Shown: positions 27,189 through 35,636 of the stretch, in pieces | Layout: every line of letters begins with the position of its first letter | Position numbering within the stretch: position 1 is the first letter of the stretch | Source: UBA117 sp049975245 | GTDB lineage: Archaea > Methanobacteriota > Methanobacteria > Methanobacteriales > Methanobacteriaceae | Assembly (NCBI GenBank): GCA_049975245.1 | Contig: JBNGDB010000019.1 | Location: 1 to 44,103 of the forward strand | Direction: 5' to 3' | Length of the DNA: 44,103 nucleotides | Made by a program: the position numbers and the translations under genes | The notes under the pieces: generated by a model | Database searches by the model: none | The model's input: the letters and a program-made list of their open reading frames with translations, nothing else | Told to the model about the DNA's origin: nothing

Positions 27189-28187
27189 ATGTCAGTTTCA
27201 ACAATTTTAACTTCAGCTTTGGCAGTTATTGGAACATTAATCGTTGCTTTTTTTGTAAGTTTATGGTTACCGGGAATTGAAAGAAAATTCGTGCACGCAA
27301 GAATTCAGCAAAGAGTTGGACCTCCATTATCCAGCCCGGGTTTTATGGCTCCTATTAAATTTTTCTTTAAGGAAGCAATTACTCCAAACTCCCCCATGCC
27401 TAGACTTTACAATGCACTTCCAATAATAAGTTTACTTTCTATATTCTTCATATTACTATTTATAATACCTCAAATGTATTTTTTAGGTGCTTTAACATCG
27501 GTTATAGCTATTGTAGGTCTTTTAAAGATAGAAGAAGTAGTTTACATGTTTATGGGGGTACTTTCAAAATCAATTTTATCTATAAGAATGCCCTTCCCAG
27601 ATGTAGTGAAAGGAGCAAAACATCCTAATACAACTAGAACATTCCTTGAAGAATTAAGTAGTCTGAGAGCTTTCAGATTAATCGCATTCGGATCTTTTCC
27701 ATTGTACATTACACTTTTTATACCAGTAGCAATGGCCAAAAGTTTATATATAAGTGAAATTGTCGCTTATCAACAACTAAACGGCCCAATACTCTTTACA
27801 GTAGCAGGTATCATTGGTACGATAGTTTATTTTATAGGATCTATGATACTCCTAAACGAGTATCCGTTTGCTATCTTAAAAACAAAGGCTGATGTTATAG
27901 AAGGACCTTTAATGGAATATGCTGCTAAATCTAGAGCTTACGTATATATTACCCGAGGATTTTTAATATTTGTACTGGCAAGCCTATATGTGACCTTGTT
28001 TTTAGGCATTGCACCTAACATATTAAATCCATTTTTCCTTATCACCATAGGTACAGCTATAATATTCCCGATTTTAATGGCAATTCTAAGTGCTTTCTCA
28101 CCCATATTTACATTTAAACAATTCTACCCAGTGGTAGCAGGCACTTCAATATTAGGAATATTGGGGATAATCGCTGCATTCTTATAA
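27189..28187 (+). CDS. ehbO: energy-converting hydrogenase B subunit O (NuoH-like membrane anchor)
   Basis: The 332-residue protein with about eight TM segments is NuoH-like: LPGIERKFVHARIQQRVGPPLSSPG corresponds to the conserved cytoplasmic loop that contacts the hydrogenase module, and LLNEYPFAILKTKADVIEGPLMEYA follows further on. I start at ATG 27189 (GGAG and GTGAT upstream); the longer frame from 27114 only reads ehbN sequence out of phase. Confidence 0.93.
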   Translation: MSVSTILTSALAVIGTLIVAFFVSLWLPGIERKFVHARIQQRVGPPLSSPGFMAPIKFFFKEAITPNSPMPRLYNALPIISLLSIFFILLFIIPQMYFLGALTSVIAIVGLLKIEEVVYMFMGVLSKSILSIRMPFPDVVKGAKHPNTTRTFLEELSSLRAFRLIAFGSFPLYITLFIPVAMAKSLYISEIVAYQQLNGPILFTVAGIIGTIVYFIGSMILLNEYPFAILKTKADVIEGPLMEYAAKSRAYVYITRGFLIFVLASLYVTLFLGIAPNILNPFFLITIGTAIIFPILMAILSAFSPIFTFKQFYPVVAGTSILGILGIIAAFL

Positions 28188-28258
28188 AAATATATTATGA
28201 GGAGATCGAGTTAATAAAATAAATTAATAAAATTTAATAACCTTTAAAGAGTGATTTT

Positions 28259-28528
28259 ATGAAATTTGTAGTAAGACCTATGCATATAATTAGTGTAGGT
28301 GGATACATTGTTGAAGTTACCTTCCCTTATAGAAATGTAATTGTAGTTAATCCAACTAATGAGCCAATAAAAATAGAAATTCCTATATATTCTGAAGATT
28401 GGCTGGATGAGCACAGAAAATTAGGTTTGGAAGTTATTCCAATTACGTACGAAGAATCTTTTTTAAGAACCTTCAAAAAAGCAAAAGCTAAGCTTGATAA
28501 ATTGAAGATGGAAAATTCTCAAAATTAA
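28259..28528 (+). CDS. ehbP: energy-converting hydrogenase B subunit P
   Basis: The 89-residue soluble protein (MKFVVRPMHIISVGGYIVEVTFPYRN...) lies where ehbP is found in other Methanobacteriales. Beta-rich N-terminal half and basic helical C-terminus, no cofactor motif. GAGTGAT precedes the ATG. A T-rich stretch follows the stop, so the main ehb transcript may end here. Confidence 0.8.
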   Translation: MKFVVRPMHIISVGGYIVEVTFPYRNVIVVNPTNEPIKIEIPIYSEDWLDEHRKLGLEVIPITYEESFLRTFKKAKAKLDKLKMENSQN

Positions 28529-28884
28529 AATTATTATAATTATTTTGGATTTCCTTCTTTTTAATATTTTATTCTTTTTAAATATTAATTTTTAAATTTG
28601 TTTATATTTTAAATATAAAAAATGATATGAGTCATAATTAATTTATAAAATAATTAAGAATAAAAAAGATTTCAATATTTCAATTTAATAATTCAATTAT
28701 AATTTAATTAAAATGAAATGGTCAAGTTATGAATATGATTCTAAATATAATTTAAATAAGATAATATTTCAAATTTGATTTAACTATCTAAAATTTTTTA
28801 TATTCTTTATATTAAATATCTACAAATAATTTTATAATTTTTAAATGAATCTTAGAAGAAATAATTAATAATCTTGTGATCTAA
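28529..28884. other. 356-bp AT-rich gap between ehbP and ehbQ
   Basis: The first 60 bases are T-rich (CCTTCTTTTT near 28552) and could terminate the ehb transcript. The rest has several TATA-like stretches and a short palindrome TATGA-G-TCATA at 28626-28636. No ORF with a ribosome site and no RNA gene is evident. Confidence 0.5.
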
Positions 28885-29541
28885 ATGAAAAAAATAGCGA
28901 TAACCATCAAATCTATAAATAAACCTGGTGTATTGCGAGATATCACTGATATGATGGCCGAATGCGGCATAAATATTAGTTATACACATTTATTCATCGA
29001 ACGAGATGAATCGGCTTCCATATATCTAGAATTAGAGAATGTAGAGGATATTGATACATTTTTAAATAATTTAAAAAGTTTTAAAGTTGTTAAAGATGTG
29101 GAACTTCACCCGTCATTGGATGAAATTTACGGAAAAAGAATAATAATTATAGGGGGAGGAGCTCAAGTTGCTATGGTGGCCCAAGGTGCTATTACTGAGG
29201 CAGATAGACATAATATTAGAGGAGAGAGAATAAGTGTAGATACTATTCCCTTAGTTGGTGAAAAAGAACTTTCTGAAGCAGTTTCTGCTGTGGGAAGACT
29301 TCCTAGGGTGGGAGCATTAGTTTTGGCCGGTTCTTTGATGGGTGGTAAGATTACTGAAGCTGTAGATAAAGTGAAAAGAGAACATGATGTAATAATAATT
29401 AGTTTAAGCATGCCCGGCGGTGTAACCAAAAAAGCTGACTTGGTAATCACTGATCCTATACAGGCTGGTGTAGTTGCTGTAATGGCGGTTGCTGATACAG
29501 CAATATTTGATATAAAAAAAATTAAAGGAAAAAAATTTTAA
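28885..29541 (+). CDS. ehbQ: ACT-domain protein at the ehbQ position (DUF5612-like)
   Basis: The 218-residue protein has an N-terminal ACT domain (residues 1-75; INKPGVLRDITDMMAECGINISY) and a C-terminal alpha/beta domain with IIIIGGGAQVAMVAQGAI and SLSMPGGVTKKADLVITDPIQAG, which I associate with DUF5612. Position after ehbP matches the gene called ehbQ in Methanothermobacter. It has no membrane segment, metal motif or cluster, so a sensory or regulatory role is more likely than a structural one. Weak ribosome site; probably transcribed separately. Confidence 0.65.
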   Translation: MKKIAITIKSINKPGVLRDITDMMAECGINISYTHLFIERDESASIYLELENVEDIDTFLNNLKSFKVVKDVELHPSLDEIYGKRIIIIGGGAQVAMVAQGAITEADRHNIRGERISVDTIPLVGEKELSEAVSAVGRLPRVGALVLAGSLMGGKITEAVDKVKREHDVIIISLSMPGGVTKKADLVITDPIQAGVVAVMAVADTAIFDIKKIKGKKF

Positions 29542-29545
29542 AAAA

Positions 29546-29818
29546 TTAACTCATTTCTATTGCCCTTATAAGAATACTAGCAGCGTTCTTGAGTTCAGGA
29601 TCCTTTATGTCTCCGCTTTCTCTAATTTTAAGTGCTAATCCAAGAACTTTGGGCACATCGCTTGGAGAAAGATTTTCCGCCATTTCTAGATATGTTTGTT
29701 CTTTTTCTTCAACTTCTACCTTTTTTTGTTCCATCATTTCTAAAAGTACTTTGCATGATCCCATTACACTAGGATCTTCTAGCCCTTCACATTTTTTCAT
29801 CAGATCTTCATTAGCCAT
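29546..29818 (-). CDS. small helical protein of unknown function
   Basis: I do not recognise this 90-residue acidic soluble protein. It has two Cys in the N-terminal 25 residues, a predicted charged helix (EMMEQKKVEVEEKEQTY) and a C-terminal helix pair. GGTG lies 6 bases before the ATG, which supports translation. It ends 4 bases from the ehbQ stop, tail to tail. Confidence 0.6.
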   Translation of the reverse strand: MANEDLMKKCEGLEDPSVMGSCKVLLEMMEQKKVEVEEKEQTYLEMAENLSPSDVPKVLGLALKIRESGDIKDPELKNAASILIRAIEMS

Positions 29819-29964
29819 TTTTTCACCAAAAAATTCTGTAATTAAATAATTCTATAATTAGTTTATGTAGGTTTAATGATTAAAAATTTTACTATTAAAT
29901 TGTACTTTTTATTGATTTATGGAATATAAAAAAAGGTGTAAAAAATTTCATCTATTCTTAATTC

Positions 29965-30810
29965 TTAAGGTGAAGGTTTGTGGAAATATTCACAATAATC
30001 TGAATAATCACATATTTGACATTTATTAAAATTTAAATCTAATTCTGGGACAATATTCTCATAAAACATTCCATTCATTTCTTTTATTGTATTAAAAAGT
30101 TTTTTTCTTAGTTTAGAATTTAAAACTACAGGTCTTCTCTCTTTTATATTTAAATATTCTACAAAACCGACTAAAACTTCTGTATCAAATTCTTTTTCTA
30201 TTAAAACACCGTAAGCTGCTATTTGAAGTTTATCAGATTCCCAAACTCCCTTAATAGGAGCTTTACCAGATTTAAATTCCACAGGGTAGTATATCCCTTC
30301 AAATACTTCAATTTTATCAATTATTCCCCTAATACCAATATCGCGATCTTCTATTTTATATTCCATTATTGTGGGTGGAAAAATTTGTTCCATAATTTGA
30401 TTTGCATCTTTTTCATTAACATCCATATAATTTTTAATTTTAAGTGCCATAAAACAGGATTCAACTTTTAGTTGATTTATAAGTTTTTTAAATATATTTT
30501 GAATATCTGATTTTTCTAAATGTTCTAAATCCGGATAATTTTTAAGGCTTCTCTCTAAAAGAGGAAATATATTATTGTATATAATATTAAAAATTTCCTT
30601 TATTTCCATTTCCTTTTTTATTAGCCAAAAATCTCTTTTTATAAGTTCCTGAAATTCTTGTTTTATATCATGATTAATTTTTCCACCGATCATCTGCTTA
30701 GTTTTAGGTGCTTCTTCCAAACTATGCCTTAGATATAATTTCATGGGACAATAAATATATTCTGAAATGGAAGAAACTGAAATTATCTTTAACACCTCTA
30801 TTTTATTCAT
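29965..30810 (-). CDS. stand-alone Cas4-like / PD-(D/E)XK nuclease with Fe-S cluster
   Basis: The 281-residue protein has the Cas4/RecB-like layout. C21 in YCPMKLYLRH and C264, C267 and C273 in CQICDYSDYC can hold a [4Fe-4S] cluster, and the nuclease core GIRGIIDKIEV...PVEFKSG gives the D and ExK residues. No other cas gene or CRISPR array is in the window, so a DNA repair or processing role seems likelier than adaptation. Its ATG overlaps the end of hom by 8 bases, so translation is coupled to homoserine dehydrogenase. Confidence 0.8.
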   Translation of the reverse strand: MNKIEVLKIISVSSISEYIYCPMKLYLRHSLEEAPKTKQMIGGKINHDIKQEFQELIKRDFWLIKKEMEIKEIFNIIYNNIFPLLERSLKNYPDLEHLEKSDIQNIFKKLINQLKVESCFMALKIKNYMDVNEKDANQIMEQIFPPTIMEYKIEDRDIGIRGIIDKIEVFEGIYYPVEFKSGKAPIKGVWESDKLQIAAYGVLIEKEFDTEVLVGFVEYLNIKERRPVVLNSKLRKKLFNTIKEMNGMFYENIVPELDLNFNKCQICDYSDYCEYFHKPSP

Positions 30811-32098
30811 TTAAAACTCTTATAAAGATTGTTTCACCTTTCACCACATCTAATTCTTCAATTTCTGCCATGGCACTAGCAACATTCTTTTCAAGGGCTT
30901 CATGAGTTAGCATATAAATAGGAACTTTCTCATCGCTACTGTTTTGTTTTTGGCTAACAGATTCTATACTTATATTATGATTGCTTAATATGCCTGAAAT
31001 ACTGTGTAAAACGCCTGGTCTGTCAATGGTTGTTAATCTAATATAATATTTAGATATCACTTCTTCAATACTCTTTAATTTCTGAACATTGCTTATCCCT
31101 GGGCCGTACTGAACTGGTTTTTCCATATTATTAATTATTTCAATACAATCTCCTATTACTGCACTGGCAGTGGGCATCATACCCGCTCCCTGACCGTACA
31201 TCATTACAGGTCCAACAGCATCACCAACTGCGTAAATCCCATTATACACGCCATTTACAGCAGCCAAAAGATGTTCTTTCGGTATTAATGTGGGATGCAC
31301 TCTTACCTCCAGATTTCCGTTGTTAATTTTAGATATGGCTAGAAGTTTAATAATGCAATTAAGTTCTTTTGATATAAATTCAATGTCATGGCCAGTTATC
31401 TTGCTAATACCTTCGACATGAAATTTTTCCTGCTTTACATAAACTCCAAAACCTAAAATAGTTAAAATAATTAATTTTTGCGCAGTATCATATCCTTCAA
31501 TGTCAAAAGTTGGGTCTTGTTCTGCATAACCTTTTTTTTGAGCATCCCTTAGCACATCTTCAAAATCAAGACTCTCTTCAGTCATTTTAGTCAATATATA
31601 GTTTGCAGTACCGTTAATAATTTCGTAAATCGCTTTTATATTATTGGCCGCAAGACTTTCATTTAATGGTTGTAAAATTGGGATTCCTCCCCCGACACTG
31701 GCTTCAAAACATATTCTTACCTTATTATCTTGCGCGGTTTTAATTAGTTCATCCCAATCTTTAGCAAGCAAGGCTTTGTTAGCAGTTACAACATGTTTAC
31801 CATTTTTTAATGCAGTTAAAATAAAGCTTTTTGCTGGTTCGTAACCACCAATTAGTTCGATTACAATATTAATTTCTGGATCTTCAAGGATGTCATTTAC
31901 GTTAGTTGATAATCTATCTGAATCTATTTTAACATTTCTAGGAGTTTCAATATCTAAATCCACTACTTTTTTTAGTTTTACTTTTAATCCAACTTTTTTT
32001 TCTATTAAACTACTATTATCATTGAATATAGCTACCACACCCGAGCCTATGGTCCCAAAACCAATGAGTCCAACATTAACTACATTATCCCCATCCAT
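30803..32098 (-). CDS. hom: homoserine dehydrogenase with ACT domain
   Basis: The 431-residue enzyme has an N-terminal NAD(P) site (GLIGFGTIGSGVV), the catalytic-domain block ANKALLA and GGGIPILQPL, GTANYILTKM, YAEQDPTFDIEGYD, and a C-terminal ACT domain (LTTIDRPGVLHSISGIL) for feedback control. It reduces aspartate semialdehyde to homoserine for threonine and methionine synthesis. GGAGAT precedes the ATG. Confidence 0.94.
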   Translation of the reverse strand: MDGDNVVNVGLIGFGTIGSGVVAIFNDNSSLIEKKVGLKVKLKKVVDLDIETPRNVKIDSDRLSTNVNDILEDPEINIVIELIGGYEPAKSFILTALKNGKHVVTANKALLAKDWDELIKTAQDNKVRICFEASVGGGIPILQPLNESLAANNIKAIYEIINGTANYILTKMTEESLDFEDVLRDAQKKGYAEQDPTFDIEGYDTAQKLIILTILGFGVYVKQEKFHVEGISKITGHDIEFISKELNCIIKLLAISKINNGNLEVRVHPTLIPKEHLLAAVNGVYNGIYAVGDAVGPVMMYGQGAGMMPTASAVIGDCIEIINNMEKPVQYGPGISNVQKLKSIEEVISKYYIRLTTIDRPGVLHSISGILSNHNISIESVSQKQNSSDEKVPIYMLTHEALEKNVASAMAEIEELDVVKGETIFIRVLNE

Positions 32099-32134
32099 AA
32101 TTTTATCTCCGTAATACTTTTTATTGAATATTTA

Positions 32135-33151
32135 TTATTTATATATTTTTCGCAATTTCACATATTCATTTATTGATTCCCTGGTGGTTCCCACAACAAC
32201 TCGATAACTTACATTGTTACCAATAACTTTTTCTAGCTTACCTCGGACTATAATCTCTTCCCCCTCTCGTGCTTGACCTGCATACGTATGAGTAAATGAT
32301 GCAACTTCTGAAATATCAACAACAGGACCTTCTAATATCTCAACATTTTCTACTTTATATGTTGCTGGATTATCAAATGAAGCTAAAGAATCAGTAACTT
32401 TGCAGGTTATTTTAGAAATTCCTTGAGGTTCATATTTTATTTCACCATATTTCCCACTAATTTCATCCCACTTACGAGTAGCTAAAATATCAAAAAGAGT
32501 TCCATCAATTATTCCCCTATTATTTTTACGTTTTTCATACCATTTGAATTCTTCCATACTTAAACTCGAATCTTTTATCCTTTTTTCATATAATCTTTCC
32601 CAATACTCTTCGCCTATACTGTTAAAAATTCTTTTATCTTTCAATTTTCCAAAGACATTCATAGCTGTTCGATGGTTTTCTAAGCCGTAAATCACAAAAT
32701 CAATATCAGAATTTTCCTTATCATACAAACCGGGCAAAATAGATCCTGAAATACCCATATCTGCATAAGAAATGCTTCCGTATTCATGAAAGGTGTCAGC
32801 AATTTTAACCACTTTTTCAAGGAGTTCAACATCTATTTCACTATTCATTATTTCATGAAGACGTTTTTGGGGCCTAATAATTTCTTTAATATCATGGCAA
32901 GGCACACCCATCATTATTACCCCTGTATTTTCACAATCAAAGATATAATCTGGAAATTCTTTTTTTAAGAATTCGTAGGCTTGTTTTGAATCAACTTTGC
33001 TATATTTACGATTATTTTTGCTTCTTTCCCCATTAGGGTCTGGAATATACCTTAAAAAAGATAAAATTCTATCTTTTGGATGAAGATATGCGGTGGTGGC
33101 AAAATAAAGATCATCTTTGGTATGTATAAAGTCGCGAGTTCGGGCTATCAT
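32135..33151 (-). CDS. predicted nucleotidyltransferase (COG1665-like)
   Basis: The 338-residue protein contains the minimal nucleotidyltransferase signature in its middle: G136-S137 in GSILPGLY and the D149-x-D151 pair in NSDIDFVIYG. The first 100 residues and the C-terminal 110 residues (a beta-rich domain) are of unknown fold. I recall it as an archaea-wide predicted nucleotidyltransferase group; substrate unknown. ATG 33151 is used; the upstream TTG at 33175 has no support. Only 32 bases separate it from the divergent PPC gene, suggesting leaderless transcripts. Confidence 0.7.
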   Translation of the reverse strand: MIARTRDFIHTKDDLYFATTAYLHPKDRILSFLRYIPDPNGERSKNNRKYSKVDSKQAYEFLKKEFPDYIFDCENTGVIMMGVPCHDIKEIIRPQKRLHEIMNSEIDVELLEKVVKIADTFHEYGSISYADMGISGSILPGLYDKENSDIDFVIYGLENHRTAMNVFGKLKDKRIFNSIGEEYWERLYEKRIKDSSLSMEEFKWYEKRKNNRGIIDGTLFDILATRKWDEISGKYGEIKYEPQGISKITCKVTDSLASFDNPATYKVENVEILEGPVVDISEVASFTHTYAGQAREGEEIIVRGKLEKVIGNNVSYRVVVGTTRESINEYVKLRKIYK

Positions 33152-33183
33152 AAATAAATGTAATGTAAATAACATTATTAAAT
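33152..33183. promoter_or_regulatory. 32-bp divergent promoter with central palindrome
   Basis: The two divergent ATGs are 32 bases apart. TAATGT-AAATA-ACATTA (33161-33177) is a perfect 6-bp inverted repeat with a 5-base spacer. TATA-like A/T stretches at each end lie about 25 bases from the opposite start codon, which fits two leaderless, overlapping promoters. Confidence 0.5.
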
Positions 33184-33579
33184 ATGATAGCTTCCAGACT
33201 GGGTCCTGGCCAGGACCTTAAGTTAGAACTTGTAAAAATTGTAAAAACTCGTCAATTAGAATCAGGTGTAATAATCTCTATAGTTGGAAGTTTGAATAAT
33301 GCCATCCTGAGAATGGCAGATGGGAATACCAAAATATTTAATGGGCCATTTGAGATAGTTTCTGCTGAAGGAACACTTTCTAAAGACGGAGTTCATGTAC
33401 ACGTAGCCATTGCAGATGAGAATGGATTGGTTTCTGGGGGTCATTTAAAAAATGGCTGTGAAGTCAATACCACCGTTGAATTATGCATTTTAAGAACTAA
33501 ACACAGTTTTTCTAGAGTTTTTGATCCAAAAACTGGTTACAAAGAATTAATTGTGGATGAAAAAAATGAATTTTTTTAA
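33184..33579 (+). CDS. PPC/DUF296-domain protein
   Basis: The 131-residue protein is a single PPC (DUF296) domain, recognisable by the metal-site block DGVHVHVAIADENGLVSGGHL and the N-terminal RLGPGQDLKLEL. In plants this domain is fused to AT-hooks and acts in DNA binding; the free-standing archaeal proteins form trimers of unknown role. No ribosome site precedes the ATG. Confidence 0.83.
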   Translation: MIASRLGPGQDLKLELVKIVKTRQLESGVIISIVGSLNNAILRMADGNTKIFNGPFEIVSAEGTLSKDGVHVHVAIADENGLVSGGHLKNGCEVNTTVELCILRTKHSFSRVFDPKTGYKELIVDEKNEFF

Positions 33580-33660
33580 ATCCTTAAATTTATATTAAAT
33601 CAGTTTTTATACTTTAAAGGACAATTAACATATGAAATTTGTTTTTTTATAGGTGAACAA

Positions 33661-34233
33661 ATGATTCATATTAATTTAGAAGATTCAATTCTTTATGATG
33701 GCAGCCAGATTCAACCGTTATGGGCTTTTAAAACATGTGAAATTAAGGAATCAAGCATAATTACTTGGATTGGCCCAATGAATATTGATTCTTCCTTAGT
33801 TATGGATTGTGAGGATGTTGGTCTGGAGATAAAATCTGATGAAATGATTCATTTCATAATAGAACACTTCGATTGCCAGCCTACAGACATGAGAATGGCT
33901 TATCATCGCCAAAGAATCTTCGTAATGATAGTAAAAGAGGTTTTATCTGAACTAAATATTTCTACTAAAAGATCTGGGGATGATTTATTTATTAATAAAC
34001 ATAAACTTACAGTTTCAATTGCAACGTGTTCCCAGAGCAGTATTAAGATTCATTTTGGAATTAATATGACCAGCAAGGGAACTCCTGATGATGTTAAAGC
34101 TATTGGTGTATTGGAAGCCAGCGAGGATATAGAAAAAGTAGACATTAAAAAACTCATAAGTGAAATTTGCACAAAATATATTAATGAAATATCTTCAATT
34201 GATAAAGATATAGCCAAAACTAGAGTTTTTTAA
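33661..34233 (+). CDS. DUF366 family protein
   Basis: The 190-residue protein starts MIHINLEDSILYDGSQIQPLWAF and continues with YHRQRIFVMIVKEV and SIATCSQSSIKIHFGIN, features I associate with DUF366. Function is unknown. It sits directly upstream of queD and queE on the same strand, so a part in 7-deazaguanine/archaeosine metabolism or in tRNA modification is an inference from context. AGGTGA precedes the ATG. Confidence 0.7.
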   Translation: MIHINLEDSILYDGSQIQPLWAFKTCEIKESSIITWIGPMNIDSSLVMDCEDVGLEIKSDEMIHFIIEHFDCQPTDMRMAYHRQRIFVMIVKEVLSELNISTKRSGDDLFINKHKLTVSIATCSQSSIKIHFGINMTSKGTPDDVKAIGVLEASEDIEKVDIKKLISEICTKYINEISSIDKDIAKTRVF

Positions 34234-34380
34234 TATCTAATCAGACCATAATCGAAATCAAACATTTTTTAAAATTTTTTAAATTTAGTATAAATTATTC
34301 TTATCAAAAAAAAAAATAGTTGTTAAAAAATAGATTTTATAGTCTAATAGTTAATTTAAGTGATTTTAGAAGGTATTTAA

Positions 34381-34872
34381 ATGAAAATTGTTATTAATGG
34401 AATCCATGCAAATTTAAGATTTTCTGCAGCGCACATGATACCTAAACACGAATTCTGTGGTGGAATTCACGGACATTCATATCATGTGGATGTTGTAGTT
34501 GAAGGAGAAAGGTCCGGTGAATTCGGTTTTGTTGTTGATTTTAAAAAAGTTAAAGAAATTTTGAGAGATATCTGTTCAAAATTGGATCATAAAGTTTTAA
34601 TCCCACTTAAAAGTCCTTATATTCAGTTTTCTTCGGATGATATAACAAAGGAAAAATCAATTAAATTTAGAATAGATAATAAGGGATATGTAATTCCTAG
34701 AGAAGATTGTTGTCTTTTACCACTTAAATCAACTTCAGCAGAGGATTTGGCCGAATACTTCGCTGAAAATGTATTTTCATTATTGAATGAGGAAAACAAA
34801 GGATTATCAAGTGTTCAAATATGTGTTAACGAGGGAATAGGTCAAGGAGCATATTACACTAAAAATAAATAA
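34381..34872 (+). CDS. queD: 6-carboxy-5,6,7,8-tetrahydropterin synthase
   Basis: The 163-residue protein has the QueD zinc site H18, H29, H31 (FSAAHM, GIHGHSY) and catalytic-type C25, followed by FVVDFKKVK and KLDHKVL. It converts dihydroneopterin triphosphate to 6-carboxytetrahydropterin, the first committed step to preQ0 and archaeosine. AAGGT precedes the ATG; queE follows by 51 bases. Confidence 0.92.
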   Translation: MKIVINGIHANLRFSAAHMIPKHEFCGGIHGHSYHVDVVVEGERSGEFGFVVDFKKVKEILRDICSKLDHKVLIPLKSPYIQFSSDDITKEKSIKFRIDNKGYVIPREDCCLLPLKSTSAEDLAEYFAENVFSLLNEENKGLSSVQICVNEGIGQGAYYTKNK

Positions 34873-34923
34873 TATTAGGTTCATAGTAAACAATGGACTT
34901 AATATTTATATGGCGGTCCTTAA

Positions 34924-35625
34924 ATGAAAGCTCGTATAAATGAGATATTCTCTAGTATCCAGGGCGAAGGATTGTTATTAGGACGAAGACAAGTCTTTGT
35001 TCGCTTTTCTGGATGCAATCTTGATTGTAATTACTGTGATACTCCTCTAAGTAGAAATCCTACTTTAGGGAATGAATATTCGGTAGATGAGCTTTATGAT
35101 TCTGTAAATAAATTAGTAACTCCCGATTTTCATTCTGTTTCATTAACTGGAGGGGAACCCCTTCTACAAGCGGATTTTTTAAGAAAATTTTTAAATGAAT
35201 ATGATTTTAGTTGTTTATTAGAAACTAATGGTTCATTACCCAGTGAATTATCAAAAATTTCTAAATTAATTGAATATGCTTCTGTTGATATAAAATTACC
35301 CGAACATTCTTCAGTAGATAATTGGAATACTCTTTTTGAGAAAGAAATTAAATCCCTAAATATATTAATAGATGAGGGTGCAAATACATATTGTAAAATA
35401 GTTATATTTCCCACTACCAAAGTGGACAGTGTAGGACTTATAGCTTCAAAGATAAGTGAAGAAGTTTCAGATACTTCCAAGGTCCCATTAGTAATCCAAC
35501 CACTTAGTCCATTAAACAAGTGGGAGAATATAGAAAAAAATTTATTAAAGATATCGGAAAACGCAGGGAAATATATGGATGTATTAACGATTCCTCAAGT
35601 TCATAAGATTTTAAAGGTGAGATAG
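34924..35625 (+). CDS. queE: 7-carboxy-7-deazaguanine synthase (radical SAM)
   Basis: The 233-residue protein has the radical-SAM cysteines C31, C35 and C38 in SGCNLDCNYCD, the N-terminal IFSSIQGEG motif and TGGEPLLQ for SAM binding. It rearranges carboxytetrahydropterin to CDG, the next step toward preQ0. queC and the tRNA transglycosylase are not in this window. The CBS cluster begins 11 bases later. Confidence 0.93.
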   Translation: MKARINEIFSSIQGEGLLLGRRQVFVRFSGCNLDCNYCDTPLSRNPTLGNEYSVDELYDSVNKLVTPDFHSVSLTGGEPLLQADFLRKFLNEYDFSCLLETNGSLPSELSKISKLIEYASVDIKLPEHSSVDNWNTLFEKEIKSLNILIDEGANTYCKIVIFPTTKVDSVGLIASKISEEVSDTSKVPLVIQPLSPLNKWENIEKNLLKISENAGKYMDVLTIPQVHKILKVR

Positions 35626-35636
35626 GAGGTTTAAGA

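Noticed and set aside
29965..30810. CRISPR-Cas locus suggested by the Cas4-like gene
   Set aside because: No repeat-spacer array and no cas1, cas2 or effector gene anywhere in the window.
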